NCBI GenBank assembly: GCA_911728455.2
Contig: OU452235.1
Location: forward strand, 10,278,634 to 10,342,633
Origin: Marthasterias glacialis
Taxonomy: Eukaryota; Echinodermata; Asteroidea; Forcipulatida; Asteriidae
Reading direction: 5' to 3'
DNA: 64,000 nucleotides
Below the pieces are notes generated by a model that was given only the letters and a program-made list of their open reading frames with translations, did no database searches and had not been told where the DNA came from. The position numbers and the translations under genes are program-made. Below, piece after piece: positions 1-9,650 of the stretch. Positions within the stretch are counted from its first letter, which is position 1, and every line of letters starts with the position of its first letter.

Positions 1-4
1 TCAG

Positions 5-1197
5 TTGATTTATCTGCTGTTCCCAATGTTTCAGTGAGCAGAGTGTGTAGTCCATGCGAGAGTTCCTCCTCTCCAGGTCCAAGTAATTCTTCATCTTTAG
101 TTTCTTGTACAGGAGTTGTTAGTTTTGCTGAGCAGACCCTGAAGTTATCTACTTCAGTTGATTCTCCACGTAATAGTGAATGCTCTGCTCATGTGAGTGA
201 AGTTAATCCTGAAGATTTTTCCAGTTGTGAAATCTTGTGAAATTGCATCTTATGTCCATTCTTTTCTCAAGGATGTTGACCAACAGGGTGTCAATGAGAT
301 TGATCTTTTCTCAGATGGTTGTGCAGGCCAGAACAAAAATTCACTAGTGCCTGCAATGATGTGGTATTTTGTTTGCAACTCTCAGTCTGTCCAGAGGGTT
401 ACACTTCATTTCTTTGAAGTTAGTCATGGACAATCAGAGGGTGATGCAATCCACAGTACTGTAGAACGAGCACTCTCTCAAGTGGGTGACATCTTTGTCC
501 CATCTCAGCTTATCTCTGTTGTCAAAATGGCAAGGTTAGTACCCAGACCGTACAATGTAATAACAGTTAAGTCATCGGACATTCGGGATTGGAAATCCTA
601 CAGCCAAAAACTAGGCATCTTGCGAGTCAGATCATCGGAAGATGGAGAAAAGGTAGACTGAACCAAGTTTAGCAGATTCAGGTCAACAAGAATGCACCAG
701 AGCAATTTCAGTTCAAATACTGTCACAGAGACAAAGCATTTTCTGTTATCAATATCAGTAATAGCTGTCGACATTCAGAAGGCTTTGAACTCATACAGCC
801 AAAATCTCTGTACGGATCAAAATGTCCAAACTTTCTGATTGCAAGTTTCAGGATCTTCAAAGCCTTTTTTCTGGACCAACTGCACTTATCTCACACCCAG
901 ATTACCAATCTTTCTATCACCAACTTCCTCATAAGACAAAATAATACACTGTAAGTGAAATTGAATATGTCTTTGGCTTGATGATTCAGTTGATTAGTCC
1001 ATGACATCGTTCCCCTCTAGATGGTCTAGCTAACTCTTCACCTAAAGGTTGCTGTACTGGTGCTTTTGACAACGTTGGTGTCATCTTTATTTAGCTTGTC
1101 AGTTTGAGTTGATTCTTCTGCTGTTCACAATGTCCCAGTGAGCAGAGTATGTAGTCTCTGACAAATTTTCTCTTTCCCTGGTCCAAGTAACTCTTCA
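5..1197. repeat. Diverged direct repeat (two ~90-bp copies)
   Basis: Positions 5-94 and 1108-1197 align along their whole length with scattered substitutions; both begin GTTGATT.TCTGCTGTTC and end CAAGTAA.TCTTCA. They bracket the transposase-like fragment, so they may come from a tandem duplication or be terminal or internal repeats of its parent element. Between about 960 and 1100 I see nothing else. Confidence 0.6.
197..960 (+). pseudogene. Transposase-like fragment, DUF7869 type, frameshifted
   Basis: The open part (197-661) reads FSDGCAGQNKN near residue 38 and HGQSEGDAIHSTVER near residue 78. I associate this pattern with the DUF7869 domain, found in many transposon-derived invertebrate proteins and thought to have an RNase H-like, transposase-related fold. 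The ATG at 197 is unlikely to be a true start, because homology-like sequence begins about 14 codons in. After the stop at 661 a plausible C-terminal continuation (QFQFKYCHRDKAF) runs in a different frame to about 950, so the copy is broken. The upstream ORF at 34-240 is Ser-rich and may belong to the same ancestral ORF. Family assignment is from memory of the motif; molecular activity is unknown. Confidence 0.55.
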
Positions 1198-1199
1198 AG

Positions 1200-2213
1200 C
1201 AGTGTGCTGTTATCCGTGATGCCATGGAAACGAGGAAACTGCCTCACACATGTCAAATTTAATGAAATATTCTTATGGAATGCATGCGAAGCTCAAATGA
1301 ATTGTAATTTAAATTTGAACATTTAATGTTAATATATTGTTAAAATAAATTGTCTTTCCAAATTAAAAGGAACAATATTTCAGATTACTGTCGAAACTAT
1401 GTTTTCTTTTAAGTGTTATATACATGTATAAGTACGGTAATAAGACCTTATAGCCAAATTTACAGATTCAGGGCCGGATCTAAATAATTGGTTAAATTAA
1501 TATTAAATTTATAACTTTCTGGGGTGGAAGAAGTTACAAACTTTTATTTAAGACATCGAACGAAAGACAATCCGTTAGTGATAAGTGGTAGTTAATTTAA
1601 AAATTATGTGACCGAGGAAGTTGGTGTTTCAAAACAACTCCTTACAAAGTATAGAGTTACAAAAGCTCATTCCTGGCAGTAGGAATCTGTATGCAAGTTA
1701 TGGTATTTAACGGCTGCAACTCAAAAATTAAAAAATTTGTGAAAAACTATATTCTATCTTCTTATCCAAACAATCGGGCCGTGTATCTCGTCGTTGTGAG
1801 CAGAAAAATCCGGGAAACTGTCCTGGCAAAATTGTTAATAAAACAAACAAGGTCCCCCCCCCCCCACTTTCAGCCAGGAAATTTGATCTAGATGATATGG
1901 ACATTTTGGAATCGGAAGAAGGGTTTTGGGACCCCACCCCCCACTCCAACCAGAAACCCAACTAATGCAAGAATCGGTGCATTTCCACGGGACAGGCATC
2001 TTTTAGATGGGGCAGGCATGTTTCCAAGCGCGTATTTGTATTTTCACGAAGGGACGGGCATCTTTTCTCGAATAAAATCATAAATAAATTGAAGAATTGA
2101 TCATAAAAAAATCACATTTGATGAAAGTTTAACTCATAATAAATCACAGGAGAAAATTAAAGACTAAAAAAGAATTCTTATTCTTTAGAGCCTTTTGTTT
2201 TGCAGTTTTGAAA
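1200..2213. other. Non-coding, no clear feature
   Basis: AT-rich sequence with a C-run at 1855-1865 and short ORFs that resemble nothing known. No splice-bounded exon could be supported here. Confidence 0.5.
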
Positions 2214-2270
2214 TGTGATGATGCTCTTGTGCGATTGTCTCCAGTTAACATGCCCGTCCCTTCGTGAAAA
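2041..2270. repeat. 20-bp perfect inverted repeat, 190-bp spacer
   Basis: TTTTCACGAAGGGACGGGCA at 2041-2060 is the exact reverse complement of 2251-2270. The match does not extend inwards or outwards, so this could be a small non-autonomous element with short TIRs or a chance remnant of one. Confidence 0.55.
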
Positions 2271-2279
2271 CATTGACAA

Positions 2280-3890
2280 AATTGTTTGCAGGTTTAATTT
2301 TGCAAGTTTAAGTGATATTTATGGAGTTTTGGGTGCCGCAATGGTTTGTTCGACCATAGAGCAAGGACATATGGTTCAACAGAACAAACTCTTTGGTTTA
2401 TGACACTATCGGGAAAGCCGGAAACTAGAGACTCTGTTAATATCTTCTCATCTAGCCATGGTGGTCATTCTTCGTGGTATCTCCGAAAGCAGTCCAGTGT
2501 TTTGTGACATCATGCATTTTTAAATTTATGCACAATTATAGGCGTCACCTAAGGAAATACAAAATGAAAATATTTTGTGAGCTGTGCTTTCATCTCGATC
2601 CTCAGCCAGGTCAGGCACAAAAATGATCCGTGGCACAGGCTGATTGGTAGATTTCCAATTGGCTGATTTAAGATTAGCCGAAACGCACTCGACCGATGAT
2701 GAATATTTATGACGTATTGCCTGGTACACAACACTTGTTTTTGAACACGAGTACTAGTTAATATTGTGTGCTAATCGACAAATGGTCATTGTGCAAACTC
2801 AGGCAAGTGTTGCTGTGGGAGGAGCGAAGTTGCATTGGGAATTCCCATGGTTGGAAATCGCTGCGTGGTCGTTGCTGGTGCGCATACAAAAACTGAGGGG
2901 TTATTGTCGCAAAGCGAACCCTTGCGCCACTCCATTCAGACTGATTAATCAATGGAAACCCGGACACAAAAAGTAAGGGACGACAAAACCAGGAACTTCA
3001 AAAGACGACTAAATTCCTTTAATTGATAACAATAATTGCTCCAAATAAATAAACACTATTGACAGAACATACAATCAAAATAATCTTGGGTAGACTCTGG
3101 CGATGAAGAATCCCGCCCTGTCGTGGTTGTCCCCGCTCTTGGTTGTGCAATTAAAAATGGGTAGTATCGTCTTCGGCGGACATCCCCGTCAAAAATTTAC
3201 CCCGTAGGCTAGTTTCAGGAATCCAAAGCCTTAGGATTTCCTCCAGCTTTCCCTATGGTCTGTCACTCCCGGGAGTTGGCTGGCTGTCGGGCCTCTTGCC
3301 CCATCGAACCTGATGGCCACCCCTCAGCGAACAGCGAAAAAAAACGCCTGGCAAACTCTGTCTAGCAGGCCCAAGTCGCTGACGGCCTTGTCCGTGAACA
3401 ACTGCCCCTCCCCAGTGGCTCGATGCATAAAACTCCACGCGGGTTATTCAGAAAATTATATATATACTTCTGGGGGTGCCAGATTTCCATATACTTATAG
3501 TTAACACATATAGCTGAACAAAAGTAATTTGGGTTCGACTGGGTAACAATTCGGTCAACCTTTTCTATTGGCTGGGTCGGGCAAGGAGGGGTACTCAAGA
3601 AGAGCGTAGCTAGCCGCTGAATGGGTTTTAAATTAAAAACACATACCAAAAATACCAAACTTAAGTTAACCCAAAGTTAACCCAATCTAACCAACTTAAA
3701 TATTTACACGCTAGCCCACAGAGCTTAATTGATCGGGCCCAAGTGGCTCTTCATTCAAGAAAAGTAAGTTAATCATCATGAAATAATCCTCCTGATTGTT
3801 ATGGTTGATTGCAAGGAGTGACTCTGTTGGAAAAGGACCCATTAGGATCTGACGTCTTGCTGGTGTGGTAAATGGGCAAGGTTCTTGCTG
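2280..3890. other. Non-coding, no clear feature
   Basis: Several short ORFs exist on both strands, with no recognisable domain. The stretch 3100-3450 is more GC-rich than its surroundings and may be an old element, but I could not identify it. Confidence 0.45.
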
Positions 3891-3906
3891 GAGTACAAAC
3901 TACACT

Positions 3907-4736
3907 TCTCAAAAACCTACAAATCACTCTAATTTGGCTTTACAAATTTGGGTTGGCCATTGCAGTCATTGCATTACAGTGTTCACCCATTTTATTACTT
4001 TTCATTACTCATTCTTGCTATTCCAGCTCCTGTACCATACATTATAATACTGATACTATTTAGCTAGACATTTAACAATGTGTTCTGCATTGATACAAAT
4101 AAGTTTACAATGCGTATTACTTGTCAACCTCCACTTTCCTGTTATCATGTGAACACATCAGTACGATTGACTACCGTACTCCTTCAAGTATTTCCAAACT
4201 TTTTGAATGTTGCATCTTGGGATACATTATTCATAGGCAGTTATTGCTTAAATGTTATCTTATTTAAATTTGTTGTTGTTTGTTTTTAAGCATGTCCAAT
4301 AATTTCACCACACCAGTGGGTGAAAAACTGGAGATAAAACTGCTTTGAGAAAAATACTCTGGAAAACCCCACAAATTATAATTATATAGGAAGTGTTAAA
4401 GGCCTTGTTCGAGAACATCAATCACAATTTAACAATTCCAACATATTTCTTACATGAGACCTTCAATGTATCATTAAATTCACAGGCTAATTTTTTAAGC
4501 CAATCAAACATAAATAAAATAAAGCAACTCTATAGAGCCCGTTGGTGCGCAGATGGCTTTCCCTCCTCTGACGCCTCCCTTTATACCCCTTGTCACGCCT
4601 GACACCTCTGCCCGGCAGAGTGATATTTCAATTAAGAACTTCATTTCGTTCTCGTTCACCCCGTTCAACTGAATGAAATATCATTTCTCAAAAACCTACA
4701 CATCACTCTAATTTGGCTTTACAAATTTGGGTTGTC
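3907..4736. repeat. Direct repeat pair ~780 bp apart
   Basis: About 48 bp beginning CTCAAAAACCTACA and ending ACAAATTTGGGTTG occurs near 3908-3955 and again near 4688-4735 with one mismatch. The second copy lies about 110 bp beyond the 3' end of the retroelement's recombinase ORF. Ngaro and PAT-type elements carry split direct repeats (A1-ORFs-B1-A2-B2), so the pair could be B1 and B2; I could not find a convincing A pair. Confidence 0.6.
4619..4684. repeat. Short hairpin
   Basis: TGATATTTCA at 4621-4630 pairs with TGAAATATCA at 4674-4683, with related sequence around it. The loop is about 43 nt. It lies just outside the second copy of the direct repeat pair. Confidence 0.5.
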
Positions 4737-4847
4737 CACCGACAGGCATTGCAGCGGTAAAGAACGGGGCTTCGTAAGAAACACATAGGCCTATATATTC
4801 AATATTTAAGTGTTTAACAATGATACGTGACATGTATACATAGCACA

Positions 4848-5822
4848 TTACAGACCTAGTGATTTAGACACCTTGAGTTTCTTGGATATAGCCTCCTTGA
4901 TGTAAGAATCTTTGGCTCTGGTTTGGCGTCTGGTTTCTTAAGGAGCCTATCTGGAATGCCTCTATGAGCTGCTAGGGTAGCTCCTCCGGAGCGTAGACTG
5001 TGTAAACCGTACTTAGTGGTGTCTGGTACTACTTCTTTTAGCATTTCTAAGAAGATTTCTCGGGCCATGGTGTATGAGATAGGTACATTACTAACTCTCA
5101 GCTTAAAACCATCCTTACATGAAGTCAGTGAACGAAAAATAAATTCTTCGGAATAATCTGAGATTTTACATAGAGACAAATAACGTTCCAGGATGGAAAC
5201 CGGGCAAATATTGTCGCCGGATTGACTGATGGTGACCCATGACCCGTCTCTGTGTTTGTCAGCTTTTTTCAACGAAGATGTTGACATGGGTATTGAACAG
5301 AACAATATCTGAACGTTTTAAATGAGACAATTCATTAAACCGGAAAAAACCTGCAAACCCAATCAAAATTATGGTAAGAGTCCTCAATTGATATAGCTGT
5401 ATTGTGTTCGGGGGGTATGTGGTACACAGCTGTTGTAGTATCTCTAGTGATAATGGCTCTTTCCTCAGGTTGGCTCTGGACAGAGTTCTCTTAGTGGCCT
5501 CATGCACGGATCTGGGTAGGACATGATCTGTTGGGGATGGTATCGAAGCCAGTCTATGTGCCCATGCGATGCCATACGTTGCTGCTGTAACCGGTGCTGC
5601 TGTGTTGGCCGTTTGCATGATGCTTAGTAGATACAAGGCTACATCTAGTGGTGCTGTAGGGAGGACGGACACTGGTTGTGACCTTGCTTGTGCCCATCTC
5701 TTCCATCGTTGAAAAGCATTGGTGTATTGTGTTACTGTTGAACTTGCCCGGTCTTGCATCACCACATCAGGTAGCTTGTTGTATAGTTCTCTCATAACCG
5801 GGTCTGTTACAGACCGCGACAT
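4848..5822 (-). pseudogene. Tyrosine recombinase (integrase) of the Ngaro-like element, frameshifted
   Basis: Starts at ATG 5822 with an N-terminal SAM-like core-binding region (TVTQYTNAFQRWKRWAQ, AATYGIAWAHRLA). A frameshift near 5262-5300 moves the reading to a second frame that continues to the HxxR box (HSLRSGG near 4995). A second small frameshift just after LLKK (about 4945) throws the frame into a false ending at 4856. The undisturbed frame contains the expected catalytic Tyr (KDSYIKE near 4905) and stops at 4848. Family role: cleaves and rejoins a circular DNA copy during integration. All parts but the frame are preserved, so inactivation looks fairly recent. Confidence 0.88.
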
Positions 5823-5916
5823 TTCCTGTCACGGCATCTGGGAAAAAATATGTAAACCGTTCATAATTCAGTCATTTCAAAAATAAACTGCAACCTCGCT
5901 CTATGGCCTCCCTTTC

Positions 5917-6080
5917 TCGTATTTTTATGGCTCGGCAGCCTCTTTTTCACAACATTATACTTCTGTTTCGTATTCTCATGGCTCGGCAGCCAACTTATAC
6001 ATAGCATAAACTCTGTCCCGTATTATCAGGGCTCAGCAGCCACCTAAATATCTGCCTCGTACTATCATGGCTCAGCAGCC
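5917..6080 (-). repeat. Four 24-bp palindromic repeats between RNase H and recombinase
   Basis: Near-identical 24-mers end in GGCTC(G/A)GCAGCC at 5917-5940, 5968-5991, 6018-6041 and 6057-6080, separated by 27, 26 and 15 bp of unrelated sequence. The core GGCT-CGGC-AGCC can form a small hairpin. They sit immediately upstream of the recombinase ORF start (5822) within the element, where a protein-binding array or leader structure would be plausible. No known function is claimed. Confidence 0.8.
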
Positions 6081-6279
6081 GCAGATTCATGTGGTTCTAT
6101 AACTTATTATAGCCCTTAATTAGCTTCTGGATTTTACAGGAATGACAATCTCAGTGCCAACATGTCAAATCGAGGTGAGGGTTCTTTAAACAGGGGGCGA
6201 TTACTTTGGCCTACAACGAATGAATCTGGGGATGCTGGGAAGTGTCTAAATGCGATAACTCTGGATCTGTGATCAGTGG

Positions 6280-6879
6280 TTAGAATGGGGACGAGGACCA
6301 GTGAGGGACTACTAAAGTACCGATTGCCTTGTTGGCCTTAAGATGTAGGAACGCCAACGGTATCAGGCTTATAGGGGGAACAAGCCAATTATTTTCACTT
6401 GTCCAAGACTCTGTGAATGCGTCTACAGCTTCGGAACCAGGGTTCCAAAACCTGGAATTGTATCTGATTACTTTCCTGTTGCAGTAATTCGCAAACCTAT
6501 CGACTGTGTGGGGCCCCCAGAGTGCGTCAAAGATGCAGAATAATGAAACGCTAATGGACCAATCGTCATAATCTACAATACGGCTTAGGCTGTCAGCTTT
6601 GTCATTGAGGGACCTTGGGATCCAATCCAATTACAAATTGATACCTTGTTCTAGGCATGATGAATATATAGAATATGCAATTTCGTGCAGATCTGGTTTC
6701 CCGCTACCAACCTCTATGATTCGTACTACGTTCTGACTGTCAGTGAACCATTTAACACTTGTACCAGCGAGCATTGGTAGGAAGCTTTTTAGTACGATTT
6801 CCACTGCTTTCAGTTCTCTCCAAGAGGAGCTTTTGGTTTTTATCAACCTTGTCCCAAACACCATGTGGGGAAGCACCAT
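6280..6879 (-). pseudogene. RNase H domain and tail of the Ngaro-like element
   Basis: Two abutting frames. 6879-6631 has SSSWRELKAVEIVL and the KWFTDSQNVVRII strand with its Asp. 6630-6280 has DWIPRSLNDKADSLSR, the C-terminal RNase H motif with the last catalytic Asp, then a tail GPHTVDRFA / EAVDAFTESW / NWLVPPI that I recognise from DIRS and Ngaro RT-RNase H proteins. A frame change near 6630 and stops near 6880 interrupt it. It follows the RT in the same transcription direction. In the family this domain degrades the RNA template during reverse transcription. Confidence 0.85.
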
Positions 6880-7440
6880 TTACAATGTACTACAATGTCT
6901 ACAATGTACCCTCCTGCACCTACACCGCTTGCATCAGAATAGCTGAGATTACTTCTGATAACTGAAATTGGTTTTCATGGGTACTGGTTTAAGGCACATT
7001 ACATTACTCGCCCAGAATTTGAGTTCCCTCTTTGCTTCTATTGTAAGAAATACAGTGTGGTACCATGAGGGAGCAGACTGAATACAGCACAACATTGCTC
7101 TACTCATTAGCCTTGTAATATTGCCTAGTGCTGGTGTCATCGCTATAATCTGACCAACTAACGCTTGCTAATGATCTAGCATGCACGTTCTGCAAGATGG
7201 AAACCATGGTCGCATCGTCTTTAATCCGTATTAATTTGGACTGGACCGGTGATATCACTCCTATGTTTGTATCTAGTACAAACTCAACCACTGGCATATT
7301 TGCTGGGGATCCCAGTGAGATTTTTCATAATTTGAAATGAATCCTGCGTCGATCAAGTCATTGTGTATGGCTTGAGCGCATTTTTTCGTTTGTGACATTG
7401 AACCAGCCATCCCTAAGCCATCGACCAAGTACACTACAAT
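6880..7440 (-). pseudogene. RT thumb/connection region, degraded
   Basis: Fragments in three frames continue the element's polymerase. They include GFISN-type sequence near 7330, KLIRIKDDATMVSILQNVHA near 7200 and RAMLCCIQSAPSW near 7080. Immediately after the TAA at 7443-7441 the same frame continues with VVYLVDGLG, the position of the RT Y-x-D-D box. Here the first catalytic Asp is Val, so the polymerase is dead independently of the stops. Confidence 0.8.
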
Positions 7441-7920
7441 TTAATTTCCTTCTATGCGCCATTTTTTGACTCGGACTCTCATAACCTTTGTAAATATGTA
7501 CGGAGCAGGACTAAGACCAAAAGGTAGTACTAGAAATTTGAGGTACTTTGTGTGAGAACCAAAGTTCCATGCAAAACCCAAGTAATCTGTATGTTCAAGG
7601 AATATTTCAATGTGATGGTATCCGCTCTTCAGATCGAAAGCAAACATGAATTTACCCTTGTTTAGATAGATACGAGCCGTTTTAAGATCTTCGAATTTGA
7701 CTTTCTCTTTCCACACATGCAAATTTACGTTCCGTAGGTCTAGTATTAACCTCCTCATCCCGCTTGTTTGAGTAGATACTGTGAGTGGATTGACCACCTT
7801 TGGTTTGGATGCACACTCCTGGATGCGCCCTTCTTCTAACAGTGTGAGGATGGCTTCGGATACAAATACAGCATTTTCGTTTGCAGATCTATTATTACGG
7901 GAGTAAGATGGCTTTGGCAA
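7441..7920 (-). pseudogene. Reverse transcriptase, N-terminal palm/fingers, Ngaro-like
   Basis: A 159-codon open segment with RRLILDLRNVN, KFMFAFDLKSGYHHI (catalytic Asp of RT motif A) and VLPFGLSPAPYIFTK (motif B-like). It ends at an in-frame TAA immediately before the YxDD box, apparently a nonsense change, since the same frame continues. Upstream sequence to about 8000 should carry the RT N-terminus but is in poor condition. Role in the family: copies element RNA into DNA. Confidence 0.88.
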
Positions 7921-7955
7921 GGAATGAAAGGGGATCTTATAACCGTGGCTGATAG

Positions 7956-7996
7956 TATCTAGAATAAATTCTAGAATAATCTAGAATAAATTCATC
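7956..7996. repeat. Short tandem repeat
   Basis: Three imperfect copies of TCTAGAATAA(ATT) lie between the Gag and RT parts of the Ngaro-like element. Confidence 0.6.
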
Positions 7997-8224
7997 ATTT
8001 GCACAATGCTAGAATGCCTGATGTTTTCTTAATTTTTTACCCTTGATGGATTTGCCCATGTCCCCTTGTTCCCATTCAAAAAACTCAAGGTACTCATCTT
8101 GGAACGTGTCCAATGCCCGAGACTTGCTCTTCTGGTGTACAGTTGTAACACTAGTTGTTCCTTGCATCTCTTGCCAATGTGATACATGACGATGTTGCGG
8201 GAGCGGAACTCTTTCCTGGTTGGA

Positions 8225-8640
8225 CGAGTGGGCATTCTCTCCTCCAATGGCCGCTGCAGCCACATGCAAAACAGGCTTCCCCTCACATTTCTAGGCCGTT
8301 TGAGTTTCTTGAGAGCCTTAGCCTCTGCTCGGTTGATTCACTTTTCGTCCATGGAGTCGGACGCTAGCTCATTGGTTTCGTACTCCATTACAGTCTGCCA
8401 GCCAGCTTCGCTGGTATCGGCCAGTATCAGCTTCTGATGAGTAGTCAGCTTCTTGATGGCTGCTTCAAGGTGTACCATGGCCGATGATAGATCTCCCCCT
8501 CCGTTACCCTCCACCGCCTTGTTGAGGCTTTCTAATACGTCTGCATTGAATGAGAACTGCTTTCTGTTACCCTCCTTGTTCCATTTTTTGGTTGTGTTGT
8601 CTTTGATTTTCTGAATTCCCTTGACTCTAATTGTTGCAGT
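8225..8640 (-). pseudogene. Gag-like ORF with CCHC zinc knuckle, Ngaro-like
   Basis: From about 8640 one frame reads through KKWNKEGNRKQFSFNADVLE, SAMVHLEAAIKKL and TSEAGWQTVMEYETNELA to a premature TGA after SMDEK (about 8340), then INRAEAKALKKLKRPR in the same frame. A frameshift follows, after which 8273-8229 encodes a perfect CCHC knuckle (C-x2-C-x4-H-x4-C, CFACGCSGHWRREC). The layout (coiled helical Gag then zinc knuckle, upstream of RT) is usual for this order. Other short minus-strand ORFs over 8009-8286 are wrong-frame readings of it. Confidence 0.8.
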
Positions 8641-8793
8641 GCTAGCTCACTTCTAGCTCACCAGGATTTCTGTAGATCTGTCATTGAGTCATCAGCACAC
8701 CCAACTATATATGCATGTAGTACATGGCCAAAATAAAGCCTTCTCGCATTTATTATCATAATGTGAAATGAGTTAAATTATCGTCTGCACTAG

Positions 8794-9145
8794 TAGTCTA
8801 GTCAATCTGAGCAAAATAATGGGGTGACCTGGACAAAATTGCAACAGAATTTATTTTTGTTGTAAGCGTCTCTTGAAAGCCTCCTGAACAACATATCAAA
8901 AAGGTAGAAAAAAAGAAGATTGGGAAATATGACTAATTTGCATAAAAACAAAATGGCTACCGTTACCACTTTTTCGCTAATATATGTACACAAATCCCCT
9001 TAGTATTAGTTAAACTCATATCATTATCACATAATATTTGCATGAATATGATCAATGAACACTTTCAAAATAAATTTGAGCAAAACAATTTCAATGTGGC
9101 AGTTATTTTCCAAGATGGCTGACTTTTTTCCCGCCAAAATCAAAA
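8794..9145 (+). repeat. Left terminal inverted repeat of the Academ-like element
   Basis: Matches the reverse complement of 14657-14997. The outer ~190 bp align almost continuously, including GACCTGGACAAAATTGCAAC, ACAACATATCAAAAA and CTAATTTGCATAAA. A second strongly matching block (CCAAGATGGC.GAC then CCCGCCAAAATC) lies at about 9109-9142. The middle is more diverged. Confidence 0.85.
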
Positions 9146-9650
9146 TAAAACTAGTTACTAAGATCAGACTTGTGCTAGTACAAGGTCATGTCTCAGGCTC
9201 TGGTAGATATCAATGTTATGTTTACACAAACATTTCACACCCTTTTGGATGTTAAATGACATTTCTCTACATTGTCACTTCTCAATGTTACTAAATTGTC
9301 TTCTTTCCATAATAAAAGGTAATCATAACAAACGTTAACACACAATTGTCAATTGTTTTACGTTTCCAGGAATCATCAAAAGCAACCTCAACTCGCATGT
9401 TGTGTTTTACTTCAGTTGTTGCATTTCGCATCAATTGGAAAAGACTGCAATGAAAAAAAATATTCACAAACATATTTTTTTAAGTAGCTGCAACTGGAAG
9501 ATCTTGTTATGCCAGTGTAAGAATAGGCTCAAAATGTGGATTTTGCATTGAATTAATTAGGTATGCAACAAAACTAGCTGATAGGTAAACATGACAACGG
9601 TGATGAAACATAGAACTTTGAAACACTGTATAGCCTTTTAAAATTACCTG

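Larger units (their letters stand above)
4848..8640 (-). mobile_element. Decayed Ngaro/DIRS-type tyrosine-recombinase retrotransposon
   Basis: On the minus strand the order is Gag (about 8640-8225), reverse transcriptase (7920 to about 7300), connection and RNase H (about 7300-6280) and tyrosine recombinase (5822-4848). This order, with a recombinase instead of a DDE integrase, defines the DIRS order. I see no adenine-methyltransferase ORF between RNase H and recombinase, which favours Ngaro over DIRS1 or PAT. The copy has nonsense changes, several frameshifts and a lost RT catalytic Asp, so it cannot be autonomous. The outer ends are unresolved; flanking direct repeats at 3.9 and 4.7 kb may belong to it. 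It ends about 150 bp from the 6.2-kb DNA transposon. Confidence 0.88.
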
